A stretch of 64,000 bases of DNA from Betaproteobacteria bacterium (GTDB lineage Bacteria > Pseudomonadota > Gammaproteobacteria > Burkholderiales > Usitatibacteraceae). Below the pieces are notes generated by a model. It saw nothing but the letters and a program-made list of their open reading frames with translations, did no database searches and was not told where the DNA came from. Positions 63,601-64,000 of this stretch are shown here, piece by piece. The first letter of the stretch is position 1; the number at the start of each line of letters is the position of its first letter. The stretch covers positions 248,001 through 312,000 of the forward strand of contig JADJEZ010000002.1 of NCBI GenBank assembly GCA_016708825.1, written 5' to 3'. Both the position numbers and the translations under genes were made by a program.

Positions 63601-64000
63601 GCTTGCCGCCCGTGCCCGTCGCACCCTCGTCGCGGATCTCGCCTCCCGCGCCCGTTCCCGCGCCCGGGTGCGGCGCGATGGCGGTGGGGTGGTTGTGGGT
63701 CTCCACCTTCATGAGGATGTGCGTCTCGTCGCGGTGGTACGCCCAGCCGCGATCGGCATCGGGGAAGAAGCGTTCGATCGTCGCCCCTTCCATCACCGCG
63801 GAGTTGTCCGAGTAGGCCACGACCGTGCCGCGCGGGCTCACCGCGTGGGTGTTGCGGATCATCTGGAAGAGGCTCTTGTCCTCGGCCCTGCCGTCGATCG
63901 TCCACGAGGCGTTGAAGATCTTGTGCCGGCAATGCTCGCTGTTGGCCTGCGCGAACATCATGAGTTCCACGTCCGTGGGGTTGCGGCCCATCTTCGCGAA
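60632..64000 (-). CDS. purL: Phosphoribosylformylglycinamidine synthase, N terminus beyond the window
   Basis: ATP- and glutamine-dependent FGAM synthase of purine synthesis, large single-chain type. 1,122 residues are visible, intact; about 200 N-terminal residues lie beyond base 64000. Synthetase part: NSEHCRHKIFNASWTIDG, THNHPTAIAPHPGAGTGAGG, PLALIDGPASGRMAVGEAIT. Glutaminase domain at the C terminus: RIAILREQGVNGQMEMAAAF, nucleophile Cys in LGACNGCQMVSNL, and MMPHPERVFR with catalytic His-Glu pair region. No indel is seen over 3.3 kb, in contrast to smc. Confidence 0.97.
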   Translation of the reverse strand, partial: FAKMGRNPTDVELMMFAQANSEHCRHKIFNASWTIDGRAEDKSLFQMIRNTHAVSPRGTVVAYSDNSAVMEGATIERFFPDADRGWAYHRDETHILMKVETHNHPTAIAPHPGAGTGAGGEIRDEGATGTGGKPKAGLTGFSVSNLQLPGQREPWEGDYGKPGRIASALAIMVEGPIGGAAYNNEFGRPNLAGYFRAFEMEVAGEVRGYHKPIMLAGGLGNLSARHVTKHAFAADTLLIQLGGPGFLIGIGGGAASSMASGTNTESLDFDSVQRANAELERRCQEVIDACWQMGEANPILSIHDVGAGGISNALPELAHGGGVGADVELREVPIEEPGMTPMQIWSNESQERYMLAIPEDRIDEFARVCERERCPYAVVGIARADGRLVVEDTLFANDPVDVPLEVLLGKPPRMHRDVKRLARKRAAFDPSAIDLEEAALRVLRLPAVADKTFLVTIGDRSVGGLCARDQMVGPWQVPVADCAVTTMGYATHLGEAMALGERTPLALIDGPASGRMAVGEAITNIAAAAIAALGDVKLSANWMCAAGHPGEDAALFDTVRAVGMELCPALGVAIPVGKDSMSMKTTWQDPATGEAKAVTAPLSLVITAFAPVTDARRTLTPQLRTDAGDTELVLVDLGGGRNRLGGSALAQVHGQLGDAAPDVDDPAKLAAFFGAIQALNAGGRILAYHDRSDGGLFATLCEMAFAGRAGVSIYLDNLAIDPKQLDVDGHERQTDVLAGNVADRVLAVLFNEELGAVLQVRKDDRAAVMGALREAGLSRESHVIGHPNAEGQLRILLNGKPVLAQKRVDLHRAWSSVTHAIQRLRDNPACADQEYDRILDEGDPGLSAKLTFDPAEDIAAPFVARGARPRIAILREQGVNGQMEMAAAFDRAGFAAFDVHMSDIIAGRVALADFKGFAACGGFSYGDTLGAGEGWAKSILFNARARDEFEAFFGRADSFALGACNGCQMVSNLKAIIPGAQNWPHFERNLSEQYEARFTLLEVQKSPSLFFAGMEGSRIPIVTAHGEGKATFRDAKAREACEFLVAARFVDHRGKPTEAYPYNANGSPGGITAVTTPDGRFTIMMPHPERVFRTVLMSWHPDGWGEDSPWMRMFRNARAWLG

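Overview
This window is high-GC chromosomal DNA from a bacterium, very probably a betaproteobacterium. The evidence is the core gene order rpsB-tsf-pyrH-frr-uppS-cdsA-dxr-rseP beside map-glnD, the group smc-zipA-ligA, scpA-scpB-rluB, dapC/dapD/dapE with prmB, and the run yciB-yciI-bolA-ppiC. I see no rRNA, tRNA, CRISPR array, prophage or complete insertion sequence. No gene-free stretch exceeds 300 bases; the longest is 6252-6542, which holds the rpsB promoter, its leader and a hairpin.

Layout. 1-6251 (minus): translation and envelope-precursor operon from rpsB to a truncated rseP. 6543-10264: an OmpR-type two-component system flanked by a DUF2202 ferritin-like protein and two small secreted proteins, one with Spy-like repeats. 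10431-13887 (plus): map-glnD. 13904-25211 (minus): smc, zipA, ligA, galU, hpt, mtnP, def and small envelope/signalling genes, ending in a diguanylate cyclase. 25376-32160: queF, a DMT permease and a four-gene glycosyltransferase/methyltransferase cluster. 32168-41055 (plus): dapC, an orphan PAS histidine kinase, dapD, pilU, an Mpo1-like membrane protein, dapE, prmB, pdxH, chaC. 41045-45358 (minus): PhnDCEE-type ABC transporter plus a HAD hydrolase. 45446-53154 (minus): rluB, scpB, scpA, an esterase, trpS, a site-2 protease, yciO and a PHP phosphoesterase. 53269-59696 (plus): a gene of unknown function, yciB, yciI, bolA, ppiC, an ACT-domain regulator, uspA, a lipoprotein, an ECF sigma factor and its partner. 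59764-64000 (minus): a GNAT acetyltransferase, an ABM monooxygenase and truncated purL.

The dominant oddity is technical. At least twenty genes, many essential (tsf, uppS, map, ligA, smc, hpt, dapE, scpA), carry single-base indels that break an otherwise well-conserved frame. Restoring one base each time gives family-typical length and C terminus, and several cases lie in or beside short runs of the same base. I read these as residual assembly/sequencing errors rather than gene decay, and gene limits below span the whole locus. The most interesting biology is (i) the Cpx-like two-component locus with small secreted Spy-like/Gly-Arg-rich proteins and a shared operator-like motif, (ii) the glycan-modification cluster, where three of four proteins end in basic amphipathic tails, (iii) the phosphonate-type transporter without C-P lyase genes but with a HAD hydrolase, and (iv) the ECF sigma gene whose start codon abuts a hairpin.
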